Origin: Reticulascus tulasneorum | Taxonomy: Eukaryota > Ascomycota > Sordariomycetes > Glomerellales > Reticulascaceae | DNA length: 64,000 bases | NCBI GenBank assembly: GCA_001557505.1 | Contig: LSAX01000007.1 | Span: 310,001-374,000, forward strand | Direction: 5' to 3' | The notes under the pieces: model-generated | Seen by the model: only the letters and a program-made list of their open reading frames with translations | Told to the model about the DNA's origin: nothing | Database searches by the model: none | In this document: positions 33,115 to 44,542 of the stretch, piece after piece | Layout: the number at the start of each line of letters is the position of its first letter | Numbering within the stretch: position 1 is the stretch's first letter | Made by a program: the position numbers and the translations under genes

Positions 33115-36100
33115 GTTCGATAATGTTGTTAGATACACACGTGAGGCTTGAATCGTCTGCGGCAAGAGCGGGTGCGCAATGGCGCGAGGCTGTCGAGTAG
33201 ATGGGGAATGGTGTTCGCAGTGCTTGGATGTCTGATCGTTGGCTTGCTGTGTTTCTGCTGAGCAAGAGCAGACGAGCAGCATCCTAGGAAGATCTCGAGA
33301 TGTTATATCCTTCTCGAAATGACTCCGCCCCCAAGGACTTTGCGAATTCCATCCAGATGATGACTGATATAACGGTTTGAAGTTGCTTGATGGTCGATTG
33401 CTTAGGCGGGAAGCTGAAAACTAGGAATGCCCAATTACGCCGGAGAAGAGATACGAGAGACGAGATGACTCCGATTAATGTATATACCCCCACGGTGCTG
33501 TAAAGTTAGATGCGATGTAGGACAACGATGACTTGCAGTTCTGGAGGTGCAGATGGTCGCGCGGAGGCAGTTGGACGGCAATGCAAGATGGGGAAGGTGA
33601 TCTGCGCCGAGAAAGCGGCAACGGGGAGCGGCAAAGGGGGAACAGCCCTAGTTCCAAGGATCAGGAGGGTTTGTAAAGACGGCCGACGGTTGATGACCAA
33701 GGTCCAAAACGAGATGATGATGACAATGAAGCATAAATAAGGAAAACAGAAGGTGACAGATTTGTGTCATGGGCCACGTGCATCAACGCCGGTACGTAGG
33801 AACCTGGCCGCGGAGGTCAGACTCAGAAGTTTAATCAAGACTTGAAGAGGTGGAGCGGACCCATGCCCAGGCTGCGATCACCAAGACCGGTGCTGATAAA
33901 GATATAGAGAGTTACATGCTAGGGGCATATAGCGAAGAACGAGGAGAGTCTGGAGCTAAGCTTGGACGTTTGGATTGGCGGGGAGGGGGGGTTGGCCAAG
34001 TTGGACTAGATGACCACCCCCTATATCCCGCTCCCTTACCAGCGAGCCGGGTGAGCAGCATTGTTAGTCAACATCTCCGAATCAAGAATGCGCCCAAGTG
34101 TGTAGGTAGCATGCATTGCACTATGTAGCAGCTAGGCTGCGAGCGAGTGGGCCCTGTAATATGATGAGTTTGTGATAGCTTGACGAGAGGGTTCCATGTA
34201 TGTGATTGGGAGGGATGGTCGCCACCATGGATATGCTCAGTGCTGACATAACAAAGGGCATATTTTTGTCTCCAAGCCTAACGATAGCAAGGTAGAGGAT
34301 GACGAGGTGGGTGGAGGACCCCAGGGTTGGGGATGCCCAAGCAGCCGTGCATAGTCAACCGGGGTGGAGGGCAGGGGTCTCAAGTGCCACATGAGGTTTG
34401 GGTCAGCCCTGCCAGGCTGGGTATTTGGTCTCTGGTTCTCCATGGGCCAGTCGGGAAAATAGTCGGCGGAGTTGCCTGGAAAGCCTTTATTGGCCAACAC
34501 GAGCCTTGTGCAGAAAACCATGTGAGATTTTAGCGGGGGCGAGCCAAGTTACTACTAAGTACGTACTATGTAGCAGACCGGCACGACTGGTCATGGCTTC
34601 CTGGCAGGCCTCCTTGCATGTGTACCGCAAAATATTCCGAGGCCAGTCTGATGAGATAATGCTCCATCGCGCGTCCGGAGGTTTGAATGATGAGAAGATG
34701 CGCATCCGCAAGCTGCTGACACGCGCGCAACAGCGGTAGGACTGCTGAACAAGAAACGGCTACGCCGATACATGGTGGACTTGGCGATACCTCGATGCCC
34801 CTTCCACGCACGCTACAAACGAGGTACATGAGTCGGTGATAAGCGGAAACTAAATGCAGAAGACGAAGATGCGGAACTGGAATGTGGAATTCAGCAGTTG
34901 GGCGGCGGGGCGTCCGCAAATACTGACGGGGAGGCGAGTGGGTAACAGGGTCGGTCAAGCGAGGCACGCTTGTGATTCGCAAGCGCAAAAGATATTTCGA
35001 GCACTGGGGTAATCGCCGACAAACTTCTCAGTAGTGCTAGATAGCTGCCCGCAAAGTTAATATCCGCTGCTCGAAGGATGGAATCCAGAATAAGAAAGTG
35101 ACACGTGCACGGGCAAGATGCTGCGATGCGAGATGCGCCAGGTATGTGTGTCTAAACCCCCGCGGGGCCAGGCTCGTCTTCATCAGGCTCTCGCATCATC
35201 CACGATTCAACCAGGTCAAACTGGTCCCAAGAAGCGCCTCGGACGGTTCGTGATCGACCAGCTCGAAGCGGGACATGGACAAGGTTTGGGGCTTCAGCCA
35301 CCCCCATTTGGGGGCGGGTCGGCGATTATGTGCCCATGGCTTTCGTCAAGATTTTCTCGTCCGTGAAGAGATGGAGACAGACGGGAGATTTGCAAATTAG
35401 AGCCGCTGGGCCGCCAGCAGGCGCGCTTGTTTCGTCTCCTCAGCTTCTGGCAGTCGCCCCACGCGAACTCTTGCCCTAGATTGGACGACTGCATGCATGT
35501 CTGCCAGTGACGCATAATAGGTAGTCAGCATCACCTCAAGACCCCCCCCCCCCCCCCTGTTGGCGGCCCCCAATCCAGCACGCACACTTGGAGAGCAGTG
35601 CATACGCTGAGAGGCGTTCGGACTCAGCAGTTGTCCAATAACAGCAGGCAGTTGACCGCTTCTAGATTGCCAGGAACACCTGCTGAATGTGAGGCTGTCC
35701 TGAAGATCTCCGCTCCTGCTTCTAGTACGGGGGGATGCTTTTCAGGTGCAGCCATCGGGTGTGGGTCCCCTGCTATACATAACTGCACCTGGATCGACGG
35801 TTGATGGTTCGTACGCACGGGACAGAAGTGTCGAAAACTTTTTGCTTGAGCTTTTAGTAAGCACCGTATTCATAGCATCTCTCTTGCGGGCGTCAATATA
35901 TTCCAGCCGATCTTTGTCAGTTGTGGAGGCCGAGTATCCTGACCAATATTGGCAGCCCAAAGCATCATCAATCACGAGATCACGATCGAGGATCCGCCGT
36001 ACAATCGAGACGGTGCTGCTCTTCAAAATGATTTCGCCCGTCAGAAGTAATGCAGGCAAGGCAATGCGAGCTCCTCCCGATGCATGGCCGGGATTGCTGC

Positions 36101-38481
36101 GGTACGGCCGGCAATGGAAACAAACGCTGTGGTTCAGCTGCACCAGGTGAGGGAAAGTCAGCGTCGTGTGGGAAGGAATCGTACGGTGAGATTGACAGGA
36201 GGAGGTGGTGGTGGTGGTGGAAATCGTGTTCAATACCTTACACAGTGACGCCTCACCCAGGCGTGGCAGCTCCGCCACCCGCGTCCATACATTCCCGGAT
36301 CCCGCCGTTTAACGATCCAACCAGCAGCAACGAATTGTTCACCTACATGTGGCTCGGCCGAGTCGACGACGAGGGTTTGTCCCTTGACAGGCCCTCAGAC
36401 TCTGTGGCTTGCTTTGTCAGGTCGCTAAATACAGCAAAAAAGAAATGGCCTGCTTGGGATTCAGTCAGGGAGGCTACTTGCTGTGACGAGAATCGCTTAA
36501 ACGTCATCTTGGCATTGTTCATGACTTGCAGGCCAACCAAATGGCCTCAATCCGCTTATCATGCTCTCGTTTCATGCGGAAGCATTGCTTGTAGAGGAAA
36601 CGACCTGGCCATGGTTTTTTCTTTTTCTTTCCCTTTTCGACTCATTTACTTCCCTCCGCAGCGTGCCCGCTGATGATACGCCAGCGGCCGAATGTTGGGC
36701 GGACTTGCCCCGCGGCGGAATACCTACCTGACTGACCCCACACTCATTCCACCACATTAGCTAGCGGTTCACTTCGCATGTCATCCATCATCTGCGCGGA
36801 ACCAAAAACCAACCCAGGGTGCATCATCCATGCTGGCATCATCCATGATCGCCTACATGATGTCCCATCTACTAATAGCCTGTTCAAGCTAATTATCTCG
36901 CGAAGATGCGGGGCAGTTGCAGCAGCGTCGTAAGGGCGTCGCTCGTTCTAAAACTGGTTCACCGTGTGCGCTGCGTTTGTGTTAGTGCTATGGGGACACG
37001 CCTAAATGCCCTGTAACGCCGGCCCGAAGCTGACAACACCTTCCCTAAAGTTAACCTCCTCCGCTCCTTTAAAATGACACAACACCATCTCAATTCTCCC
37101 CGACGGCGAAGGCACCGTGGTTGTCTGCTATGTCATTCTTAGCAAATAGTGTCGTAAGGTCGGATGACCCTATCATGTTCAGCTCTCGCCCAGATTTGTC
37201 AGATCCTCGAGCAGCACATCTAGATTCAATACAGCTCTGGCTCCGCATTACATCAGCGTGTGTGGCTGCTCATGAGGATCGCCTTGGAGTCCTCGCTCCT
37301 ATCAAGTGCTGAGGAGAAGGCATCGGTCAAGAGTCTAGTCGGTCTGTTGTCGGCCTGGATCGCAGTCGCCGTGCGTCATGTTCTATTTCAACGTGACAGC
37401 CCCGGATCATGAAGTGCTTCAGCTGTTCAACCAGCCACAGCTTTGACGTTGCGACCAAAATCAAAATCGCGCCACTCAGCAATGACTTGCATCCACAGTC
37501 ATGGGTGATCTGATGGGTGCGCATCTTTCGAGAGATCGGTAAGTCTCCTCGCCCAGACTCCACTTGCCAGATCCGCTTGGCCGCATTGAGGAAGTTGGCC
37601 GCATTGGGGAAGTTGTCTGGATTGAGGTCTGGTTTGATTCTTGCTGACTTGCATTTACGTAACTCACCATTAATTACTCGTCCTTTTTAGATGTCAAACA
37701 TGGCAAACCCTAATTCGGAGCTTCTTGCCGGGGAATTGATTTTCAGACTGCTCCAATCTCCTTCATCCCCATTCGAGATGCACGCACCTCGCATCATCTT
37801 CATCGTCTAAGCCAGGGCGGAGTTCCCCAGGTTCATGCTGGCGTGCCGCCTGATGCTCTCCATGAGACGATGGGAAACACACTTCTCTCTGAGGGACGAC
37901 CTAGATGTAACATTCCTTGGTTTTCAAGTCTCAAACCTGATGTCACCTTCGGGAAAGGGCAGACTCCGATACTCAGAACCAGCCCGTTCTGGGGGTTGGC
38001 AAGAATGCATGAATACGCTACAGCATCGTCATATTACCAGAACTTCATTGTACCTTCTCAGACGTAGTAGACTGGGAATATCGAGTTTACCAAGACATCT
38101 TTTCACAAGACAATGTCAAGTCCAAATTGTTCAGCGGCTACTTACAGCAAGAGAGGACGCTATCTGTCGTTCCGGGACATCTTTAATTTAGCTTGAATCA
38201 ACGCTCTTTTGACTTCGTCGATCGGAATTAAGCCAAGTACAAAAAAGGCTTTCAGGAATATGAAACTTGTTACGATCGATCTGTTGTTTCCGTCAAGGAG
38301 AAGAGAAATGAACGCAACCCGGCTGAACATGTGACAGATTGCAACACAGTCAGAGCAACTGGAAGATATCTTCCGAGGATACGCGATGCGCGATTGGTGC
38401 ACTGTACACTTGCTCTCTAATATACGTATCTAATATACGTATCTAATATACGTATCTAATGTACGTATCTAATATGCGTAT
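33115..38481. other. Gene-poor 5.4-kb region
   Basis: Many frames of 60-180 codons occur on both strands but none has a domain, and no set splices into a convincing protein. Noted in it: a 16-C run at 35542-35557, a direct duplication of GCATCATCCATG near 36821-36849, and a TGG/GGTGGT run at about 36203-36220. A frame from 37700 onward (MANPNSELL..) with an early stop could be a gene relic. Confidence 0.45.
35542..35557. repeat. 16-bp C homopolymer
   Basis: An uninterrupted run of 16 C in a gene-free region. Confidence 0.8.
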
Positions 38482-38493
38482 CTAATATACATA
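38416..38493. repeat. 13-bp minisatellite (TCTAATATACGTA), six units
   Basis: Six head-to-tail copies of TCTAATATACGTA, with single-base variants in units 4 (TCTAATGTACGTA), 5 (TCTAATATGCGTA) and 6 (TCTAATATACATA). The array overlaps the 3' end of the minus-strand permease gene, and its last unit supplies that gene's stop codon. Confidence 0.92.
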
Positions 38494-40359
38494 TCTAAAG
38501 TTGGGGTTCTCCTGGTCGGTCAAATCTTCCCAAGCATGGATCATATTCTCGTCTTTTGCCGCCTGGATTCCGGATGCTGCCATTGCATCCCGCTTCTTGT
38601 TTTGGCGGAGAAGGTGCCATCGTAGTCCCAATATCACGATGACCAATAAGCTATAACAGCCCAAGTGCGTGGCAAACGCAGTGAAGTAGCGCGGTTTGTC
38701 CCGAGCAAGGAAGACTTGTGGGCCTGGCATGAATCAGTATTGCAGACAACGGGTCGGTGGAGAGAGATCGTACCGATGGCATTGCCTGCAGCCCAGACGA
38801 TGAAATTGGTCGCAACTACAACGGTCTTCTTGGTTTGCCCAGCAATGTTCCGTGAAATCATGGACAGGGCGAGCGTCTGGGCAGACCAGAAAGAGAGCGT
38901 AATATAGTAGCATATCAGCAGACCAACATGTTGGCTGAAGGTTTGATTCGGAAGCGTCATGAGTAAAATCGTGCCAACGAAGGACCTGCAAGCCGGTCAA
39001 TATACCACATCCGAAGCTCGCGGAAGTTCAGGTCTATATGGACCAGCATTCAGACGAGGGTTGTGAGACTTACGGGACACAGAATCCAAGCATAACAAGG
39101 AGGTTTTGATTGGTCTTTTTGACAAGCCAAACTGAGCTCAGAAGAACAATGATAATGTAAAAGCCGAGGACCATCGCTAAGAGCTGGGTCTGGAGCGTGT
39201 TGAAGCCGAATGATTTGATAATGATATTGGCAAACGCGCCAAGCCCAGATGTGGGCAAGGTCGTACAGAGGGCAATGAGAGCATAGCCCCAAGTTTGCGG
39301 ATCAGTCAGGGCTTCGATCACTTGCTCTCTCTTGAACGTCCTGTTCTGCATGCCGGTCTGATTGTCCCGAACTCGTTCGATGATCTCGTGCTTCTCTTCC
39401 TCAGTGAAACACTTGGCTCGCATTGGAGAGTCGGGCATCCACCATCCGACAAAGATGCCGAACAAGATGGAGATGATGCCATAGGCCAGGAATAGCCACT
39501 GCCAGGACTTCAATGGTCCAGTCTTGATCAGACTGAAACAATACGCGAGAAGGCCGCCAACAATCTGCTGCATTCCGTTCATCATATACCTTTACAAGTT
39601 AGCAAAAGTAACCCCTTGCGTTTGAAATTGGTGGAATCTAAGAGATGCCTTACCAGTAGGTGACTCGGGCAGCTTGCTCTTCACGGCGATACCACATGGA
39701 CGAAAGAACAACAAAGGCTGGTTGGCAGGCTGCTTCGAATATACCCAATAGCGTTCGCACTACCACCAGCCCGGGGAACGAGGTGCAGGCAGCGTGGCAA
39801 GCCAAGACAGTCCCCCAAGCAATGATGCTGAAGCTCAGATACTTTGCTATGGGGACTCGAGAAATGATATAGTTCTGGGGGTACTCGACAACGAGGATGG
39901 CGATGTAGATACAAGTCGTCAGCCAGGGATACTACGGAGATGTTAGGCACTGTCGGGCATATCCAGTTATAGCTGTTGGGCCACACTGGGCCATCTCAAA
40001 CGTACCATTCGATCTGGGGTTCCTGTATCGGGAAGGATGCCCATAATTGATGCAAAGGAAAGTGTGCCCTTGTCGATGGCTTGGAGAAAATATGTGCAAA
40101 TCATAACCACAAGAACTCGACGGTCGATCATCCGGCGTAATTGTACATTTCTCTCTGGAGAGATAACTATTCGGGTCTCCGCAACGTACTTGGCGAGCTC
40201 CTTGTCGACTTTGTCATATCTTTGCAAGTTGGACTTGTCAACTTCCATCGAGTTTGTCCGCTCAATCTCCTCTATGTTCCGTTTGTTATCGCCGACCTCG
40301 CCATGGGCAGCTGGAGTTGGGTGAACCGTCTCCGGGTCTGCGACTTCTGTTGACGCCAT
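38482..40359 (-). CDS. Dal5-type MFS permease (anion:cation symporter family)
   Basis: Imports small organic anions across the plasma membrane; yeast Dal5 takes up allantoate. Five exons on the minus strand: 40359-40006, 39931-39654, 39589-39074, 38985-38774 and 38723-38482. All junctions keep frame, giving 533 aa. The N-terminal cytosolic tail is acidic and hydrophilic. Helix 1 follows RRMIDRRVLVVMICTYFLQAIDKGTLSFAS. Family marks: YPWLTTCIYIAILVVEYP, VVVRTLLGIFEAACQPAF, WYRREEQAARVTYW, and in the last exons SRNIAGQTKK and FLARDKPRY. ATG 40359 is chosen over the one 15 nt upstream; either fits. The last codons (RYVY-stop) lie inside a 13-bp minisatellite. It is divergent from the GH105 hydrolase at 41442, which suggests an oligouronide-type substrate. 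Confidence 0.9.
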
Positions 40360-41441
40360 GATTATCTTCAACAATGGTGTCCGGTTTCCAGATGGCTCCT
40401 TTGGTGATGTTCTTCGGTTTTAAGAGATAACAAATAATACAGCCCAGGAAGTCGCAGTCTACCTTTATCAACTATACTATATTGCCCATGACGCCCAGAT
40501 AGCTGGCGGAAGAAGTGACCCGCTCTTATCTTACTTTGCTCCTTGCTCATCCGAGGCACTGAGTTAGCTCACTGAATCAGCGCGGAATTGATGTTAGGGC
40601 AAGCACGTGGCCACCGGCATGGTGAAATGGAAATATCTTCCTCCGATGAGTGGCAGGCATCAGGGGGGGTGTAGTTCGGCGTGTATTCAACCGAGTTTAT
40701 CTTCTGCGCAGTACATCCCCACATGAAGCTTGGAGAGTTTGTTGGAGAGTTACCGGGCTGTCGCGTGTCACTGGTCCGCCGTGTACTACGTAGTATGCAC
40801 CCCACGTCCTGGGTGAGGGGTGCATCGGCCACTGCCGGCACATTTCATCTTGGCGGGCCAATCGCGGAGATGTTCCTCGGTACTGGTAAAGCCTAGAGAG
40901 CGAGATGAACCCCTCCATAAATGGCATTGATGGTGGAGTCTTCGCCGTTCAAAGTGCCGGGGCGGGAGATCTTTGTTGTTCTTGAGAGAGGTTCACCAGA
41001 TAAGCTTTGGCCAAGAGGCAAAGCGTAATATGGGACGGGGCGTGTACAGTAACTAGCTTTGACATGTTAGAAGTGAGGTGCGTTGAAAAAGGCCCATTCG
41101 GTGCACTTCGGTCCGAGCTATTCTCTGGAGATGCAACCGGCTGGCATTGTCGCAGATTTCTCCACCAAGGATATTCCGGGTGACCAACTGCGTGCCTTAG
41201 TAAACCCCCACAAAAAGCATTAGAGGCCAGGAGATCTGCGAGACAGCATGACCGCGCGGCTCTTGAGATTGCCCCGAATCCTGGTTCTCGTCCACGGTTG
41301 TGCAGCGTTGCAACTTATCCAGGGTCAAACTTCGTCTTAGAGTGTAGTGTTGCCCTCCATTGCCAAACACCACAGCTTGAATGCTGACTAATTCATGTGC
41401 AGGACACACATCTGGTCGGTAGGCTGTCAACACTATTCAAG
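40360..41441. promoter_or_regulatory. Shared divergent promoter of the permease and the GH105 gene
   Basis: About 1.1 kb separates the two starts and carries no supported frame, so both promoters must lie here. A shared control of uptake and breakdown is inferred from the arrangement; no binding site is identified. Confidence 0.45.
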
Positions 41442-42560
41442 ATGCCGAACGAGCTCCATGGTATCCTGTCGAGCGACATTCATCGCCAAGTTAAGCTTCT
41501 CATTCATCAACTAGTGAACATTAAGGACAGCACGGGGGAGTTTCTTATGACACTTGAAGATGGCCGCATCATCGACACTAAAGGATGGAATGATTGGGAG
41601 TGGACTCACGGCATCGGTCTCTATGGCATTTGGAAGTACTATGAGTTGACGGGAGATGAAGAATGTCTGAAGATCATTGAAGCTTGGTTCCACGACAGAT
41701 TCACCGAAGGACACAAGGGAAAGAACATCAACACCATGGCTGTCTTCCTTACTCTAGCCTGCGTGTACGAGAAAACTGGCAATCCAATCTATCTCCCTTG
41801 GCTGGATAGTTGGGCCGAATGGGCTTATCACGACCTACCGCGGACAAAATACGGAGGAATGCAACACATCACGTATCTCGAAGTCAATGATCAACAGCTT
41901 TGGGACGACACCTTGATGATGACGGTGATGCCCCTGGCTAAGATCGGCCTTGTTCTCAATCGGCCGCATTACGTGGCCGAAGCAAAGAGACAGTTCTTGC
42001 TTCACATCCAGTATCTGTTCGATGCACCGACTGGCCTCTTCTTCCATGGGTGGACATTCGCTGAAGGTGGACACAACTTTGCCCGTGGCCGATGGGCGAG
42101 AGGAAACAGTTGGGTTACCATTGTCATTCCCGAGTTTATCGAGCTGCTCGACCTCTCCGAGGATGATCCCATTCGATCGCATCTAATCAACACGCTGGCT
42201 TCGCAATGCGATGCCTTGGTTCCGTTGCAGATGCCTGGCGGGCTCTGGCGCACCCTCCTCGACCTACCTGAAGAGGAAGGATCATACGTGGAAGCTAGCG
42301 CAACAGCAGGCTTTGCTTACGGCATCTTGAAAGCTCAAAGGAAGCGGTACATCGGGAAGGAATATGAATCGACCGCAGTGCAAGCTGTCAAAGCGGTTCT
42401 CGCCAACATCACCCCAGAAGGAGAGCTTCTGAACACTTCGTTTGGTACTGGTATGGGCTATACACTCCAGCACTATAAGGACATCCCAAGAACAAGCATG
42501 CCGTATGGCCAGGCGATGGCAATGATGGCGCTGGTCGAATATCTTCGTGTTTTTATATAG
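41442..42560 (+). CDS. GH105 unsaturated rhamnogalacturonyl/glucuronyl hydrolase
   Basis: Removes the terminal unsaturated uronic acid from oligosaccharides that polysaccharide lyases release from pectin (rhamnogalacturonan) or related polymers. 372 aa, single exon, the usual length for fungal and bacterial GH105 (YteR-like) enzymes. ATG 41442 matches the family start; an in-frame ATG 45 nt upstream is less likely. Marks: DWEWTHGIGLYGIWKYYE near the N-terminus, WLDSWAEW, GGMQHITY, and NDQQLWDDTLMMTVMPLA with the Asp pair expected at the active site. Then FFHGWTFAEGGHNFARGRWARGNSW, the GGLWRTLLD strand, EASATAGFAYGI and the C-terminal YGQAMAMMALVEYLR. No signal peptide, so it acts in the cytosol on imported products. 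That agrees with the divergent permease next door. Confidence 0.92.
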   Translation: MPNELHGILSSDIHRQVKLLIHQLVNIKDSTGEFLMTLEDGRIIDTKGWNDWEWTHGIGLYGIWKYYELTGDEECLKIIEAWFHDRFTEGHKGKNINTMAVFLTLACVYEKTGNPIYLPWLDSWAEWAYHDLPRTKYGGMQHITYLEVNDQQLWDDTLMMTVMPLAKIGLVLNRPHYVAEAKRQFLLHIQYLFDAPTGLFFHGWTFAEGGHNFARGRWARGNSWVTIVIPEFIELLDLSEDDPIRSHLINTLASQCDALVPLQMPGGLWRTLLDLPEEEGSYVEASATAGFAYGILKAQRKRYIGKEYESTAVQAVKAVLANITPEGELLNTSFGTGMGYTLQHYKDIPRTSMPYGQAMAMMALVEYLRVFI

Positions 42561-44542
42561 CTAATCTACGTTATATCTCCATCAGAGAGACTGTTCACGG
42601 ATAATCGAGCCTTGTTGGACATTTGAGCTTGTACATGATGTTTGTCATGTGCACTTTTGATCTCCACCGCCATAAAACGTTTGAACACCAGATCTATTCA
42701 TCGCTTTATGACCGTTTCAGCCCGCAGTGCGTAGCAGAGTATGATCTTGGCTTGAAATCCGCTACAGGCAGCAAGAACGCTTACAAGGTGTTGGTCAACC
42801 GTATAAATTCTCTGCTCCTAAATACGTATCGAAGAAAAGGGACAAAAGATATCCCTATGGCCAGCCTGGCAAGTAGCTCTTACTTTCTCGGCTGCGTCAG
42901 TATAAACAGCCGGAAGTGATACCAATAAGTCCTTGAGGAGTTCCATCTACTTGGGCTAAGTTATTATGGCCAGCAATTTCTTTAGCTCGTAAGCCCGTCC
43001 TGAGCTCTCTGGCAGCTCTATGCTTAGCACTTTGATGTCAAACTGCGCTCTGATAAGCAATCCAGATCCCGTTAATGATGCAGTAGGGATAGCGGTCGTT
43101 GTTTTCAACGTTAGCGAGTCTCGAGGGCTCTCAGGGAAGTCAATGCTCCGCCCATGACGAATGTTCGGTTCCACAGGCCGAACCCTCCCTTTATGTATCT
43201 TTCCATACTGCCTGGTCCGGATGGATGTGGTACCTAGCCACAGACTTATAATCTGCCATAAACATCCACCCAGCCTCTTGCCACTCCACCCCCCGTCAAG
43301 GGCCTTCCAGCCTGCAGGTGAGGACACGCCTTTCGCTGTTGCATCCTACTCTCCAGGTTAACCGCAGTAGATCGGTAAATGGACAAATTCCCTCACCGGC
43401 GTCACAATGGCTAAAGCTGAGCAGGGTAGACACGAGCAGAGAACCAGCGGAAGATTGCAGTAATGGCGCCTCATAATTGGGCATTCGAGGGACCTTGTCG
43501 CCAGTTTCTCGTGGCTAATCTGCAGCAAAGATACCTGTGGCAATAACCCTCGTTCCATTATGCTCGACATTGACTTTCACGATACTGCTGCTGATCACGT
43601 CTGCGCTGTGTAGCCTCCCATCCGGTCAATCGCAGGTGGGCGGCCGTAACCGCGAACTCAACATCAACAAACATTAGGCCAGTGTCGGGATCGTAGGACT
43701 TTCTGTCAAGCTATATGAGGTTGTTGACTTGGCTGTGGTGGATGTCGCCGGCGAGCAAAGTACTGAGTCCCATCCTTTCGAAACGCCTGTTCTCGTATCA
43801 GCAGCTTTGCCCAACACACGTTCTTAGCTGTGGCATCTTATCGCTCGTTGTTTGTAGGCTACTGGCAAGGGGGGCCATTACTATCGTCTGGGCTTGATGG
43901 GCACGGAAGTCTTTTTCGATATTGGGACAACTTCAGAATTTACAACCTCACTGTCCCGACATCACCAGTACTCAGGACGTCGGTCAGTGCGGGCCATAAC
44001 GATGTGCGTTCTGACTCTATGATGTGATTTGGGACACGTAGTTGTGGCCCAAGAGGTCCACACGCATATAACCTAGCTTACACCGATGCATACAATACTC
44101 AGTCACCATTTAGTTGATATGTGCTTGGACAAATATGTCAATTGTTTGTGTGTAAGTTACTTCTGTTATGGGTTGAGTTGACCTTGGAAATCAAACAACA
44201 AAGCAGTTCCAAGCCATGTCTCCTCTCGACTACTTCTCCCGACTGGTTCCGATATGCTCGGTCACCAAGCCGACACCCATTTCCATGGTCGCAGAATTAA
44301 GTTTAGATGTTTCAGAAAGTAAAAAAATAGATGTCCCCGAGTAAACAAGACCCTCATCTCATCATGCTATGTTCAAGCTGGAATTTAGATCGCGACAATC
44401 ACATACAACTCCATCCCATGTCTATACCGAAGTGTTAAGTACCGTGTTCGCCGTCCTGTCTGTACAAAATTTGCCTCGTAGGGCCAAGATCAAAAGTGAT
44501 GGTAACAGTATGTTCCAAGGAAACAGTTCCCAGAAATACTGA
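42561..44542. other. Intergenic between convergent 3' ends
   Basis: About 2 kb with only short frames; no domain, repeat or RNA gene seen. Confidence 0.45.

Noticed and set aside
35742..36278. 178-codon minus-strand frame, with an overlapping 134-codon plus-strand frame
   Set aside because: Both frames are open over the same bases; neither has a domain, a signal peptide or sensible splice partners, so chance is likely.
37700..38191. Frame MANPNSELL.. continuing through a stop into FMLACRLM.., reminiscent of fungal 2EXR-type proteins
   Set aside because: The defining N-terminal motif is absent and the match is too short to call.
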